From the NCBI RefSeq assembly GCF_003967175.1, contig NZ_AP018553.1, positions 1,723,982 through 1,787,981 of the forward strand: DNA of 64,000 nt, given 5' to 3'. Position numbers and translations under genes: made by a program. The notes under the pieces are model-generated. The model did no database searches, was not told the DNA's origin, and saw only the letters and a program-made list of their open reading frames with translations. This stretch comes from Sulfodiicoccus acidiphilus (GTDB lineage: Archaea > Thermoproteota > Thermoprotei_A > Sulfolobales > Sulfolobaceae). Positions 54,623 to 63,491 of this stretch are shown piece by piece (positions within the stretch are counted from its first letter, which is position 1; each line of letters begins with the position of its first letter).

Positions 54623-55970
54623 CTGCAGTGGCGTTGGATAGCACTTGGTTCGTATCGGAGACTATCTCCTGGTAGGCCTGCTGCACTGTCACGGTGCCAG
54701 CGAAGAGGTTCTCCACTACGTCGTGGACTTCGGTGTGGACGGCGTCCCAGTTGGTCGTGTTGTAGGCCCAGCCGTAGGCGAACGGGAACTGCTCCGCCAT
54801 GTATGCGGCCACCGGGTTCGCATTGATGTAGGTCTGGTTGTGAAGTATCGACAGCCTAGTGGGGAGGGCCAGTCCCTTCATCACCCACATGAACTGTCCC
54901 TCCGGCCCAGTGAAGAACTCCACGAACTTCACAGCGGCCGCTGTTTGGGCGGGAGTGAGGTGAGCATTGACTGCCAACCCCACAGTGAACAGCATGGTCC
55001 CCCTCTGGACGTCGGAGGGCATCCACTGCACTCCCCACTCTCCCGCGGAAACGTTGGAGCTGTTGCTTTCCAGCACTGGTATGGCCCAATTCCCACTTAT
55101 CACCATAGCGACTTTCCCAGTGGCGAAGTCTCCCCCAGCCCACCCAGCGGGAAGGGAAGAACTCAGTTGTGCAAGGCCGCTCTTGTACAGTCCGTAGTAG
55201 AACTCCAGGGCCTGGAGTATGGGGGTGGTGTTGGAGGGCGTGCCTGTACCCTGGGAGTTTATCCAGTTCCCACCCGCCTCGTGTATGAACGCGAGTATCC
55301 TCGCCCACGCCGGGTCTATCACAGTGGGGTAGTACCCCTGAGGTAGCTTCTGCTTGAGCACCTCGAGGTAGTGTTGGTAAGTGCTCCAGTTCCAGTTCTG
55401 AGGAGGTGGAGCGAGCCCTGCCTCAGAGAGGAGCTCTTTGTTGTAGAAGACTGCGAGGACCGAGTAGTCCTTGGGGGCCGCGTAGAGACCACCTTTGTAA
55501 TAGAATGTGTCTATAATGCTGGGTATGAAGTCGGATAGGTTGTAACTGGGGTCTGACTTCAGGTACGGCTCTAGGTTCAGGAGGTAACCGGCCGAGGCGA
55601 ACTTGGGCAACTCCGTGTTCTCCATATAGAAGACGGCCGGCCCCGTCCCCGTTGACAGTCTCGTGGCGAGGGTGGAGTAGTAGTTACCTGTAATGGGCTC
55701 GAAACTCACGTGTATGTCGGGGTTCATTTGGTTGAAGACGTCGACCATCTGGACGTCGAACTGGTACTCCTCGCCGCTGGACACCCACCCAGAGAACACT
55801 ATGTCGACTGGTTTGGCTGGGGTCGCCGAGGACCTGCTCATCACGGCGTACGCTCCCACCGCCGCCGCCACTATCACTATCGCCACGACGGCGTAGATCC
55901 ACCCCGCGATACCTCTCCGTCTCCTTCCACTGTTCCTCTTCGAGTGAAGGTTTCCCACCTTGACACCCAT
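54615..55970 (-). CDS. sugar ABC transporter solute-binding protein, membrane-anchored
   Basis: A 451-residue solute-binding protein of cluster B (extracellular solute-binding protein family 1). A basic N-terminus (KRNSGRRRRG) is followed by one hydrophobic anchor (WIYAVVAIVIVAAAVGAYAV) and a periplasm-facing lobe pair. YSTLATRLSTGTGPAVFYMENTELPKF and GKVAMVISGNWAIPVLES are typical for this family, as is the C-terminal ALPTRLS. The open frame begins at 56006, but a TATA element (55991-55998, minus strand) lies inside and favours ATG 55970, leaderless. It is the first gene of the four-gene transport operon, divergent from the glycosidase gene. Likely ligands are malto- or other alpha-glucosides, inferred from the neighbours. 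Confidence 0.9.
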   Translation of the reverse strand: MGVKVGNLHSKRNSGRRRRGIAGWIYAVVAIVIVAAAVGAYAVMSRSSATPAKPVDIVFSGWVSSGEEYQFDVQMVDVFNQMNPDIHVSFEPITGNYYSTLATRLSTGTGPAVFYMENTELPKFASAGYLLNLEPYLKSDPSYNLSDFIPSIIDTFYYKGGLYAAPKDYSVLAVFYNKELLSEAGLAPPPQNWNWSTYQHYLEVLKQKLPQGYYPTVIDPAWARILAFIHEAGGNWINSQGTGTPSNTTPILQALEFYYGLYKSGLAQLSSSLPAGWAGGDFATGKVAMVISGNWAIPVLESNSSNVSAGEWGVQWMPSDVQRGTMLFTVGLAVNAHLTPAQTAAAVKFVEFFTGPEGQFMWVMKGLALPTRLSILHNQTYINANPVAAYMAEQFPFAYGWAYNTTNWDAVHTEVHDVVENLFAGTVTVQQAYQEIVSDTNQVLSNATAGG

Positions 55971-55990
55971 CTTATTGACGTTTGAGGAGA

Positions 55991-55998
55991 ATATAAAC
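55991..55998 (-). promoter_or_regulatory. TATA element of the ABC operon
   Basis: gtttatat on the minus strand, centred 25 bases before ATG 55970. Confidence 0.65.
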
Positions 55999-56049
55999 TT
56001 TGTCATACTATACTATCCGGCTGTAGTATATTCTTTGATTGAGCAAGCT

Positions 56050-56060
56050 AAGATATATTT
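56050..56060 (+). promoter_or_regulatory. TATA element of the GH63-like gene
   Basis: aagatatattt lies about 27 bases before the GTG at 56082. Confidence 0.65.
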
Positions 56061-56081
56061 CACCTCGACGATCCCCCAAAT

Positions 56082-57776
56082 GTGAGGTTAGTCAACAAGC
56101 TGGAATTGTCGGGGAACCTGATCGCGTGCAGGTTGAACCCAGACGGACTTGGGGTGTCGGAGTTCTACCTTGGGGAGTTCGTGGAGTCGTCCTCCTTCCT
56201 AGTAGGGAATAAGGGGAGGTGGAGGAGATCCGTCTGGGATCTCGGAGGAGTGAGGAGAGAGTGGAAAGACGGAGTAGTGGAGAGCCTGACAGTCCACGGG
56301 GACTCCCTCCATTACTCGCTCTCCTCTGGGAGAGGGTCCCTCAGGGGTGAGGTCAAGCCGTCACAGTCTGGGGCTGAACTGACCGAAGTCGAAGGGGGGT
56401 TCGCGATCTCATCCGAGGGTTGGACGTTGGCCCTCGTAACTGGAGGGAAGTTGAAGGTGGGAGGCAACTCCTACGAGGTGAGCTACGACGACGGAATCGA
56501 AGTGGCGGTGGCCGGGGGAGATAGCAAAGCCCTAGAGAGGGCCAGGTCGCTTCTAGGATCAGGGAAGGATCTCGAGTCCGCTAGGAGAGAGGAGCTATCT
56601 AGGTCTCTCCAGAGGGTGTGGAACGGACATCCCCTATGGGACTACTGCTGGTACGTCATCCTCTCAAACAGAGTGAGCGTTAGACATCCCGTCCTGAGGG
56701 CCCCTTTCACTGTTCCCAGCAAATACACGTTCAGGCACCAGTGGTTGTGGGACTCGTCCTTCCACGCCGTGGTGCTCTCGCTTTACGATCCCGATCTCGC
56801 CGCCCAAGAACTGGAGAACCTCCTGACCTCTCAGAGACCCGACGGGAGGATCCCACACGAGATATTCCTCTCCAGGGCCAAGTGCAGGGACTTTTGGGGA
56901 GTGGACGACTACTCACCCCCAACCACTCAGCCACCGGTTCTCGCGGTGGCGGTGGAGAGAGTCCTGTCGGAGAAGTGGGACGACAGGTTCGCCAAGCTAG
57001 CTCTCGAGGCGTTGGTGAGTTACGACAGGTGGCTGGAGAGGAGCCGGGACGAGGACGGAGACTCCCTCTACTCTTACGTCCACCCGTTGGAGAGCGGGTG
57101 GGACGACAGCGTGAGGTGGGACGAGGTGAAGAGGGGGGAGGGTATGGAGCCTGTGGAGGCGGTGGACCTCAACTCCCTCGTCTACAAGCAGAGGAGGGTG
57201 ATCTCCTGGATAGCCAGGAAGCTCGGGGAAGAAGAACTGGCGAGGAGGTTCGAGGAGAAGGCCTCAGCGACGGGGAGAATGGTGAGGACGCTCATGTGGG
57301 ACGGAGAGAGAGGGCTGTTCTACGACCTCTTGCCGGGGCACGTGAAGTCCAGAGTGAAAACCCCTGCTGCCTTCATGCCTCTCTTCGCCGGGCTCGCCGA
57401 CGTTGAACAGGCCGAGGCCCTAGTCTCCCACATCTTCGATCCTAAGGAGTTCTGGACCCACTTCCCCCTCCCCACAGTTAGCGCCGACGACCCGAAGTAC
57501 GACCCACGGGGGTACTGGAGGGGTAGGTCCTGGGTGAACTTGGTGTGGTTCACCTACAAGGGGCTGAGGTACTATGGCTTCAGGGAAGAGGCCTCCGTCC
57601 TAGCCAGGAGGTTGGTCGATACCATGGGTACGACGTGCAGGGAGAACTACGACAGTTCAACAGGAGAGCCAATGGGGGCAGTAGACTTCGGATGGTCGAC
57701 CCTCGTGCTGGACGTAATGAGAGATGAGGGAATGGGCCAGCAGGCTGGACGTGCATTGAAGTTGGCTAGTCAGTGA
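56082..57776 (+). CDS. GH63-like (alpha/alpha)6-barrel glycoside hydrolase
   Basis: A 564-residue cytoplasmic glycosidase. The N-terminal 160 residues are beta-rich. The barrel carries FRHQWLWDSSFHAVVLSLYDP, QRPDGRIPHEIF, LESGWDDSVRWDE (candidate catalytic Asp), and YDPRGYWRGRSWVNLVWFTYKGL. These match GH63 enzymes, which cleave alpha-glucosides or mannosylglycerate with inversion. No signal peptide is seen, so substrate must be imported, in agreement with the divergent ABC importer 112 bases away. GTG 56082 is leaderless. The 3' end overlaps the next gene (opposite strand) by 11 bases. Which sugar is cleaved cannot be decided. Confidence 0.82.
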   Translation: MRLVNKLELSGNLIACRLNPDGLGVSEFYLGEFVESSSFLVGNKGRWRRSVWDLGGVRREWKDGVVESLTVHGDSLHYSLSSGRGSLRGEVKPSQSGAELTEVEGGFAISSEGWTLALVTGGKLKVGGNSYEVSYDDGIEVAVAGGDSKALERARSLLGSGKDLESARREELSRSLQRVWNGHPLWDYCWYVILSNRVSVRHPVLRAPFTVPSKYTFRHQWLWDSSFHAVVLSLYDPDLAAQELENLLTSQRPDGRIPHEIFLSRAKCRDFWGVDDYSPPTTQPPVLAVAVERVLSEKWDDRFAKLALEALVSYDRWLERSRDEDGDSLYSYVHPLESGWDDSVRWDEVKRGEGMEPVEAVDLNSLVYKQRRVISWIARKLGEEELARRFEEKASATGRMVRTLMWDGERGLFYDLLPGHVKSRVKTPAAFMPLFAGLADVEQAEALVSHIFDPKEFWTHFPLPTVSADDPKYDPRGYWRGRSWVNLVWFTYKGLRYYGFREEASVLARRLVDTMGTTCRENYDSSTGEPMGAVDFGWSTLVLDVMRDEGMGQQAGRALKLASQ

Positions 57777-59595
57777 TCTTGTAGAGTCCCCTCTCGGACT
57801 TCCCCTCAACTACCCCACCCTTAACTGTGAGGTGGAGGGAGTCCTCTCCTACCCTCAGGCCTGTGATCCTAACTTCGTCTAGCCTCACCCTCGGCCTGAA
57901 GCGAACCGTCCTCTCGACGTGATCCACCCTCATCCCTAGGAGACCCTCCATCAACGCTTGCAGTGTGGAGGCCGCCGACCAGAGCTGGAGAAAACACCCA
58001 TCTCCCCTCAAAGTCTCCGGGAACGCGCCAGGAGAGCGGGAAGAGAAGGAGTCCAAGTTCAACTTGACGATCCTCCACCCCAGCTCTCCCAGACCGTAAT
58101 TGAAGCACGCCATGGCGAAGAGGGAGTTGCCTATTTGCATGGTCACGTTCCCATCCGTCCTGACCTTCACTCCCCCCTCCCAATCGTTCAACGTCCTCTG
58201 TACGACCCTCCTCGCCCTCTCCTCACTTGCGACTCCGGCCAAGAGGGGGAGGAAGGAAACCCAGAACCCCTTCACCTCCTTCCTCCCTTCCCTCAGGGTG
58301 TCGGCGTAAGTTCCCTCCTCCTCGCTCCAGAACTGATCTATGAGTTTGGCGACCTCCTCTCCCCTCTTCACGGAGTCCGCCGCGAGTCTCACGTCTCCAA
58401 AGAGCTCGTGGAGTTCAGCGAGCTTCATGTAGGCAAGGTAGGCGAAGGTGGCTACGTCGATCTTCACACCATACCCCCTTCCCTCGTCTTCCATGACTCC
58501 CGGCCCCTCCGGTACCAACACGTCCTTTGAGAAGTAGTCGTACATCATCCTGGTGACGCCATCTAGGTGAGCCCTCACGAACTCCTCGTCGCCCGTCATG
58601 TGGTACACGTCCCATAGGTTGATCACGAGGAGAGGAGTCTCCTCGAGGTCACCGTAGTTGTAAGTCCTCCCGTTCGTCACCACCTCGTGTGGCACCCTCC
58701 ACCCGTTCCTCGAGGCCAGACTGTAGAGGAGGGAGAACGATTCCTTGGCCTCCTGGAAGAGTCCGGTTAAGAGGACGCCGGGAAGGGAGAGTGAAGTGTC
58801 GACGCCGAAGAACCAGGGGTAGTCTGGGATCCCCGCCACTAGACCTGTGCCTAGGCCAGGCTGGTGGTGGAGCGACCACAACACGTTCAGCTTAGTCCAC
58901 TCCACTAGAGTCCCTAGGGGATCGGGACTCAACTTGGTCCACCTCGTCATCGATTGGACGAGTTCCTCCTTCGCCCTCAGCTCATCCTCGTACTTCACCC
59001 GAACCTCCCCGAGGACCTTTCCCCGGCCCTCAGGTGAGGCACAGACGGTCACCAGGCTCTCCGGGGCCAGCTTAAGTTCCAACTCACCTCCTTCGACCCT
59101 CGCCTTGAGGACCGGCTCAGTCCTCACCGCCACAGCGCCGCCGAACTTCTCCTCTTCCACTAGGACGACGTCCCCAACCTCGGAGGTGACCACCCTGTCC
59201 TCCGGCCTCTCGGAGAACCAAACTGGTATAACCTGGACGTGGAGTACCAGCGAGGAACCTGCTGGGGCACCGGAGATCTTTAGGATCATGCACCCCCCTC
59301 TGGTCGAGACTAGTTCGTCCACCCTTACCACGTGGTGTCCTAGGGCCAGTACCTTCTCGACGTGGGTCCTGGAAACGAGGACGGAGAGGACCCTCACTGG
59401 GCCTCCCCACCTCACTTCGTACCCGTCCAAGGCCTTCAGTGGGGGGACCCAGAATCCACCCATCTTCCCTGGGAGGTGGAATCCGATCTTTGCGGGGGAG
59501 TTGGGCCTACCCACGAAGTAGGCTCTCAACCCCCAATCGAAGTAAGGTAAGTCCGTTCTGAGGTCCTCCTCAACCCAGGTGTCGGTGTAGATCAC
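57766..59595 (-). CDS. amylo-alpha-1,6-glucosidase-like (alpha/alpha)6-barrel glycosidase
   Basis: A 609-residue glycosidase-like protein with the layout of glycogen-debranching/GH15-type proteins. The N-terminal 230 residues form a beta domain. The barrel follows: PDYPWFFGVDTSLSLPGVLLTG, HEVVTNGRTYNYGDLEETPLLVINLWDVY and SPGAFPETLRGDG. Asp in FFGVDT and Glu in LEETP are candidate acid/base residues. There is no signal peptide. The open frame starts at 59643, but a TATA element (59616-59626, minus strand) inside it fits GTG 59595 (MIYTDTWVEED). The gene faces the TrmB-type regulator gene across a short promoter region and is probably controlled by it. Confidence 0.75.
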   Translation of the reverse strand: MIYTDTWVEEDLRTDLPYFDWGLRAYFVGRPNSPAKIGFHLPGKMGGFWVPPLKALDGYEVRWGGPVRVLSVLVSRTHVEKVLALGHHVVRVDELVSTRGGCMILKISGAPAGSSLVLHVQVIPVWFSERPEDRVVTSEVGDVVLVEEEKFGGAVAVRTEPVLKARVEGGELELKLAPESLVTVCASPEGRGKVLGEVRVKYEDELRAKEELVQSMTRWTKLSPDPLGTLVEWTKLNVLWSLHHQPGLGTGLVAGIPDYPWFFGVDTSLSLPGVLLTGLFQEAKESFSLLYSLASRNGWRVPHEVVTNGRTYNYGDLEETPLLVINLWDVYHMTGDEEFVRAHLDGVTRMMYDYFSKDVLVPEGPGVMEDEGRGYGVKIDVATFAYLAYMKLAELHELFGDVRLAADSVKRGEEVAKLIDQFWSEEEGTYADTLREGRKEVKGFWVSFLPLLAGVASEERARRVVQRTLNDWEGGVKVRTDGNVTMQIGNSLFAMACFNYGLGELGWRIVKLNLDSFSSRSPGAFPETLRGDGCFLQLWSAASTLQALMEGLLGMRVDHVERTVRFRPRVRLDEVRITGLRVGEDSLHLTVKGGVVEGKSERGLYKITD

Positions 59596-59615
59596 GAGAG
59601 AAACAACCACGTTCA

Positions 59616-59665
59616 CTTTAAAAAGGCAGACGTCAGCTTTCATCGAAGAAAAAAGCCTTTTTAGC
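59616..59665. promoter_or_regulatory. divergent promoter of glycosidase and TrmB genes
   Basis: cctttttaaag (minus, 59616-59626) and gcctttttagc (plus, 59655-59665) are back-to-back TATA elements, each 26-30 bases from its start codon. This 94-base spacer is the natural place for a TrmB operator, although I do not see the TACTTT-type TGM box. Confidence 0.55.
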
Positions 59666-59689
59666 TGCTAGAAAAAATAGTTGAAAGTC

Positions 59690-60787
59690 ATGGGTGGGGA
59701 GTTAGAGGAGTCGCTGACATACCTCGGCCTGTCCAGGAGGGAGGCATCGGTCCTGGCCTACCTCATGGAGCACGGCAGCGCCACAGCCAAGGACATGATC
59801 TCCGGGCTATCCATCCACCAACCACAACTCTACAACGTCCTCGCCTCACTTGTGAGGAAGGGCTTCGTCAACGTCCAGGAGAGCAAGCCTAAACTCTACG
59901 TTCCTGAGAGGCCCTCGGTCATACTGGAGAGGTTGGAGAGGGAATACTCGAGGAGGAAGAAGTCTATCCTGGAAGCCCTCTCCAAGGGGTCAGGAGATAA
60001 CCCCACCAGGAGGAACCTCATCTGGGTGACTAGGGGGATGGAGAGTGTTATAGACAACTCCAACTCCCTCGTTCAAGACGCCTCCAACGAACTCTACATA
60101 GAGACCACTCCACAACTCCTGAGGAGATTGTTGAGGCAATTGAGGGCTGCGTCATCCCGGGGAGTGAAGGCCTACGTCATGCTCTATCCCTCCGCTCCAG
60201 AGGACCTAGTCCAGGAGCTCAGGGAGTCGGGTGTCACCGAGGTGAGGGCGAACCAACTGGGGCAGTTCTACTTGGTGGCTCCGGACGTTGAGCAGTGCGT
60301 CTTCATGCCTAGAATGATGTCCCTCTCAGGGGAGTCCACTTCTGTTTACGGATACGTCTTCAAGGATAAGTTCATGACCCTCTTCTTCCTTCACTACTAC
60401 TTCGAGGGCTGGAGGAACTCCACCCCGGTTTTCAGGAGGGGGCTTAGGCCAGAGGACTTCCCGGTGGTTTTCTTCTCGCACAGGTTCGCCACGTGGGAGA
60501 TAATGAAGGCGTTAGAGGCCGGCCTTAGCCTGGAGGTGGAGGTCGAAGGGGAGTTCCTGAAGGGAGGGGAGAGAGCGAAGTTGAGGGGGGTGCCATCTAA
60601 AGTCAACGTCGACTCCGAGGTTATAAACTTCGAGTTGTTGGACGAGTCCTCCGGACGTAAAGTGTTGGTGGGAGGGGAGAACTCCCTCCTGGAGGACTTC
60701 TCCGCGGAGAGGATAGTGTTGAGTCTGGCGGGGGACGGGAAACCGAGGACCCAGGGAGGTCTAGAACAGATAGAAGCTGACAGATAG
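59690..60787 (+). CDS. TrmB-family sugar-responsive regulator
   Basis: A 365-residue regulator. The N-terminal winged helix (YLGLSRREASVLAYLMEHGSATAKDMI..., recognition helix IHQPQLYNVLASLVRKGFV, then a coiled linker to residue 105) is typical of TrmB proteins. The C-terminal part (about 120-340) has the TrmB-type ligand domain of beta-alpha elements; LWVTRGMESVIDNSNSLVQDASNELYIET is the usual junction. TrmB regulators repress or activate sugar transport and glycosidase genes depending on maltose, trehalose or glucose. A TTG at 59681 is also possible, but the TATA spacing favours ATG 59690. It lies beside the glycosidase and ABC genes and is their likely regulator. Confidence 0.87.
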   Translation: MGGELEESLTYLGLSRREASVLAYLMEHGSATAKDMISGLSIHQPQLYNVLASLVRKGFVNVQESKPKLYVPERPSVILERLEREYSRRKKSILEALSKGSGDNPTRRNLIWVTRGMESVIDNSNSLVQDASNELYIETTPQLLRRLLRQLRAASSRGVKAYVMLYPSAPEDLVQELRESGVTEVRANQLGQFYLVAPDVEQCVFMPRMMSLSGESTSVYGYVFKDKFMTLFFLHYYFEGWRNSTPVFRRGLRPEDFPVVFFSHRFATWEIMKALEAGLSLEVEVEGEFLKGGERAKLRGVPSKVNVDSEVINFELLDESSGRKVLVGGENSLLEDFSAERIVLSLAGDGKPRTQGGLEQIEADR

Positions 60788-61069
60788 GCGGGACTTCGAG
60801 TACTCCTCTGAGTCCAGTTTTAGATTGTCTTCCAACGGACTTCGTCGTCCCCGTGTCGGTTCGCATCTCTCGTTCGTGGGGCCATGGGTCTACCTGAGGA
60901 AGTCCCCTTCTCCACACCGTAAATTGGGAGGAATCTCCACGATGAGCGAAACGTTCACACCCCTTCCTATGCTTCGAGTCCAAGGAAGCGGGTTCGCCGT
61001 CGTACGAGAACACAACTGGGGCGACCCTTCCACCAGGACACGGATCACTCTAATGAGAAGTGCCGCCAA
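60788..61069. other. 280 bases, no gene
   Basis: Spacer between the TrmB gene and the IS-derived copy B; nothing recognised. Confidence 0.4.
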
Positions 61070-61374
61070 GTGACCTCCTCCCAGCACTGGAAGGGTTCCC
61101 CTCCTTTGGCTCGTCTTTCCCACCCTCTGTTCGGGTTCACGTCCCTGGTGGGCAGTAGAGTGGATCGGGGAGGGACCCCACTCGAAGGTGGGACTTTCCT
61201 CCGTGAAGTCCATTGAGGGAGAACGCGGTCGCCCCTCCCTCGTTTTCGTCGAAACCCCGATCGATCTGGGGGGAGGGGCGTCGTTGGCGCCAACCAGGGA
61301 AATTTAGACGGAGGGGTGGAGGGGGCTACACCCCCGTGAAGGGCGAGGGTTTCCGCCCCCTCAACCCCCAGTTT
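61070..61374 (-). mobile_element. MITE-like IS200/IS605 derivative, copy B
   Basis: The reverse complement of copy A (9782-10124) with small indels: 305 bp, directly following TTAC on the minus strand (complement of 61375-61378). The left end GGGGGTTGAGGGGGCGG, the CTCGCCC and CACGGGGGTGT blocks, an interior block (ccaacgacgcccctcccc then tcgatcg), the TnpB-tail-like VNPNRGWERR and the right end (gaacccttccagtgctggg, GTCAC) all align in order. No catalytic TnpB motif is inside. Shared interior deletions mean A and B are copies of one non-autonomous family, not two independent decays. Confidence 0.75.
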
Positions 61375-61756
61375 GTAAGAAGTTAGTGTAACTCCCCCCA
61401 TTGTACTAGGCGCGGCGGGGACGTAAGCCAAGTAGGGGTGCCTTAAGGTGTCCCCAGATCTCATGCCCATAAGCGACGTGGTAGACACGGTCATCCCGGA
61501 CATGCTCACCCAGGGAGCGCCGCCAGACCTTGGACTACACCGAACGAATAACCGATCCCTCGGGTGAAACTGTTTTGAATAGACTGAGGCAAAACGTTGG
61601 AAGTCCACGAGAGACGCCTACCTAGAACTCTAAAAGGTTAGTCCTACTCCACTTTCACCGGACCTCGAAAAAGCGTCCTGTCTCAATTCGCGTGAGAAGG
61701 GGAGGCCCTTCAGGGAGAAGCGTACTTTATATCCTTTTTTATTCCAAACTTTATTG

Positions 61757-62275
61757 ATGAGATGGGGAAAAGACGGAGGCGTAAGGGTGGGTTTCCGTGG
61801 GGGTGATCGTAACCTCTCCCATTTCCTATACGTAAACTCGGTGGAAGGCGGAACTAGGTTTCTCCGGAACGTCGACGTGAATTCCAACAGTGAAGTTCTG
61901 GTCTCGCACAAGCGGTTCTCCGCGAAATGGAAGGAGTTATTCCTCTCGCTTTCGAAAATCGCTGAACGGGTGTGTATAAAGACGACGAGACGTCAGTCAC
62001 ACTTCCGCTCTACGACAGATTCACCTTCGGGCCATATACAGACTATAGGAACCCTAGGATGGTTCAAGGTATCTAACGGAACTGTCGTAACGGCCTCAAC
62101 GATCTGCGAGTCACCAGTCCGGGATACCCAGAGTTTATTAGAAGAGTGGGATAGAGAGATTTCGGAGTTCAACTCGCCCAGGGACCAGGCCTCGCTTCAC
62201 TCAGGAACGACGAAGTCTAGTCTGAGAACCGGGGTGGAGTTGCCTCTAACCGGGAGTCCTTCACGGGGAGCGTGA
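61757..62275 (+). CDS. weak candidate gene, 172 aa
   Basis: An open frame with a T-rich TATA-like element (tatcctttttt, 61729-61740) about 24 bases before ATG 61757. The protein (MRWGKDGGVRVGFRGG... with KWKELFLSLSKIAERVCIK) is basic, has no domain that I recognise, and its codon use is less biased than neighbouring genes. It could be a real small gene of the element neighbourhood, or chance. The flanks (61375-61728) show nothing. Confidence 0.3.
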   Translation: MRWGKDGGVRVGFRGGDRNLSHFLYVNSVEGGTRFLRNVDVNSNSEVLVSHKRFSAKWKELFLSLSKIAERVCIKTTRRQSHFRSTTDSPSGHIQTIGTLGWFKVSNGTVVTASTICESPVRDTQSLLEEWDREISEFNSPRDQASLHSGTTKSSLRTGVELPLTGSPSRGA

Positions 62276-62287
62276 GGGGAGAACGCG

Positions 62288-63487
62288 ATGTCGAGCTCCT
62301 ACAGGTGGGTGGTGTTGGGGTGCTACATGGTCGTTGCGGCTGTGTCGCAGCTGCTTTGGCTCAACTTCGCCTCCATAACTACCCCCATAGTGACGGACAT
62401 TTTCGGCGTCTCGGAACAGCTGGTGGGGCTACTGTCCGCCACGTGGCCCCTCATTTTCATACCGTTCTCGGTGCCCGCCGGCCTCCTCACCGACGCGCGT
62501 GGATTCAAGGCGGCAGTGACTCTGGGCGCTAGTGTGATGGCTTTCTTCTCGGTCCTGAGGATCCTAGCTGGGAGGGACTTCTTCCTCCTCCTGGCGTTCC
62601 AGTCAGCAGCGGGAGTGGGTCAGCCCTTCGTGTACGCCGTGATCTCCAAACTCGTCACCCAGTGGTTCCCTCAGGGCGAGAGGGGGCTGGCCACGGGACT
62701 GGCCACAATAGGACAGTTCGCGGGGCTCATTGCGGCTCTCGTAGTCACTCCTCTCCTAGTCCCCACCGCGAACTTCGTCGAGTTCCAGAGAATGCTAGCA
62801 CTTTACGGCGCCGTGGCGGTAGCGGGAGCCGTCCTCTTCGTACTCCTGGCCAAGGAGAGGCCTTCCCCTGAGGAGGAGGAGAGCGTCGATCTGGCGGAGT
62901 TGAGGAAGCTCCTAGGCTCCAGGAGTTTCCTCAAGTTGGGGGCCCTATTCTTCATAGGGGTTGGGTTCTTCACAGGACTCCTCACTTGGATAGAGAGCGC
63001 CCTAGTTCCTAGGGGTATTCCCGTCACCGAGAGCGGGACAGTGGCGGCCGCAATTTTGGTGGGAGGAATTGTGGGCTCCGTCGTGATCCCTTCCCTCTCC
63101 GACAAGGTGAGGAGGAGGAAACCCTTCTTCCTGATCAACTTCGGAGTGTCGGCGGTGGCTCTAACTGTGATCTCCCTGAGCTACAGTCTCCCCGTCCTGC
63201 TGGCCTCGTCTTTAGTACTAGGCTTCTTCCTAATCTCCTCGCTACCGATAGGGTTGGACTATTCGAGTCAAATAGTGGGGGAGAGGTTGACGGGGACGGC
63301 CCAGAGCGTTATGTGGCTCCTAGCTCAGGTGGGGGCGGTGGTACTAATAGTCGCCATGGGAGCCCTGGCCAACCCCTCCCTCTTCCCCAAGAACCCATTC
63401 CTTCCCTCCCTAGTCATGGTAACTCTCCTCGACGTCTCGGCCCTGGGGATCTCTTTCACGTTGAGCGAGGTGGGGCGAGTTAACTGA
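62288..63487 (+). CDS. MFS transporter, 12 TM
   Basis: A 399-residue MFS transporter with twelve hydrophobic segments. Helix 1 has WVVLGCYMVVAAVSQLLWLNFA and the loop 2-3 region is GLLTDARGFKAA; the helix-4 stretch is AGVGQPFVYAVISKLVTQWFPQGERGLATG, as in the FLVCR/ nitrate-like MFS branch. GGGGAGAAC lies just before ATG 62288 as a Shine-Dalgarno-like element. It is followed after five bases by the FGGY kinase frame, so uptake and phosphorylation of one sugar or polyol may be coupled. The substrate is unknown. Confidence 0.82.
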   Translation: MSSSYRWVVLGCYMVVAAVSQLLWLNFASITTPIVTDIFGVSEQLVGLLSATWPLIFIPFSVPAGLLTDARGFKAAVTLGASVMAFFSVLRILAGRDFFLLLAFQSAAGVGQPFVYAVISKLVTQWFPQGERGLATGLATIGQFAGLIAALVVTPLLVPTANFVEFQRMLALYGAVAVAGAVLFVLLAKERPSPEEEESVDLAELRKLLGSRSFLKLGALFFIGVGFFTGLLTWIESALVPRGIPVTESGTVAAAILVGGIVGSVVIPSLSDKVRRRKPFFLINFGVSAVALTVISLSYSLPVLLASSLVLGFFLISSLPIGLDYSSQIVGERLTGTAQSVMWLLAQVGAVVLIVAMGALANPSLFPKNPFLPSLVMVTLLDVSALGISFTLSEVGRVN

Positions 63488-63491
63488 GGGG

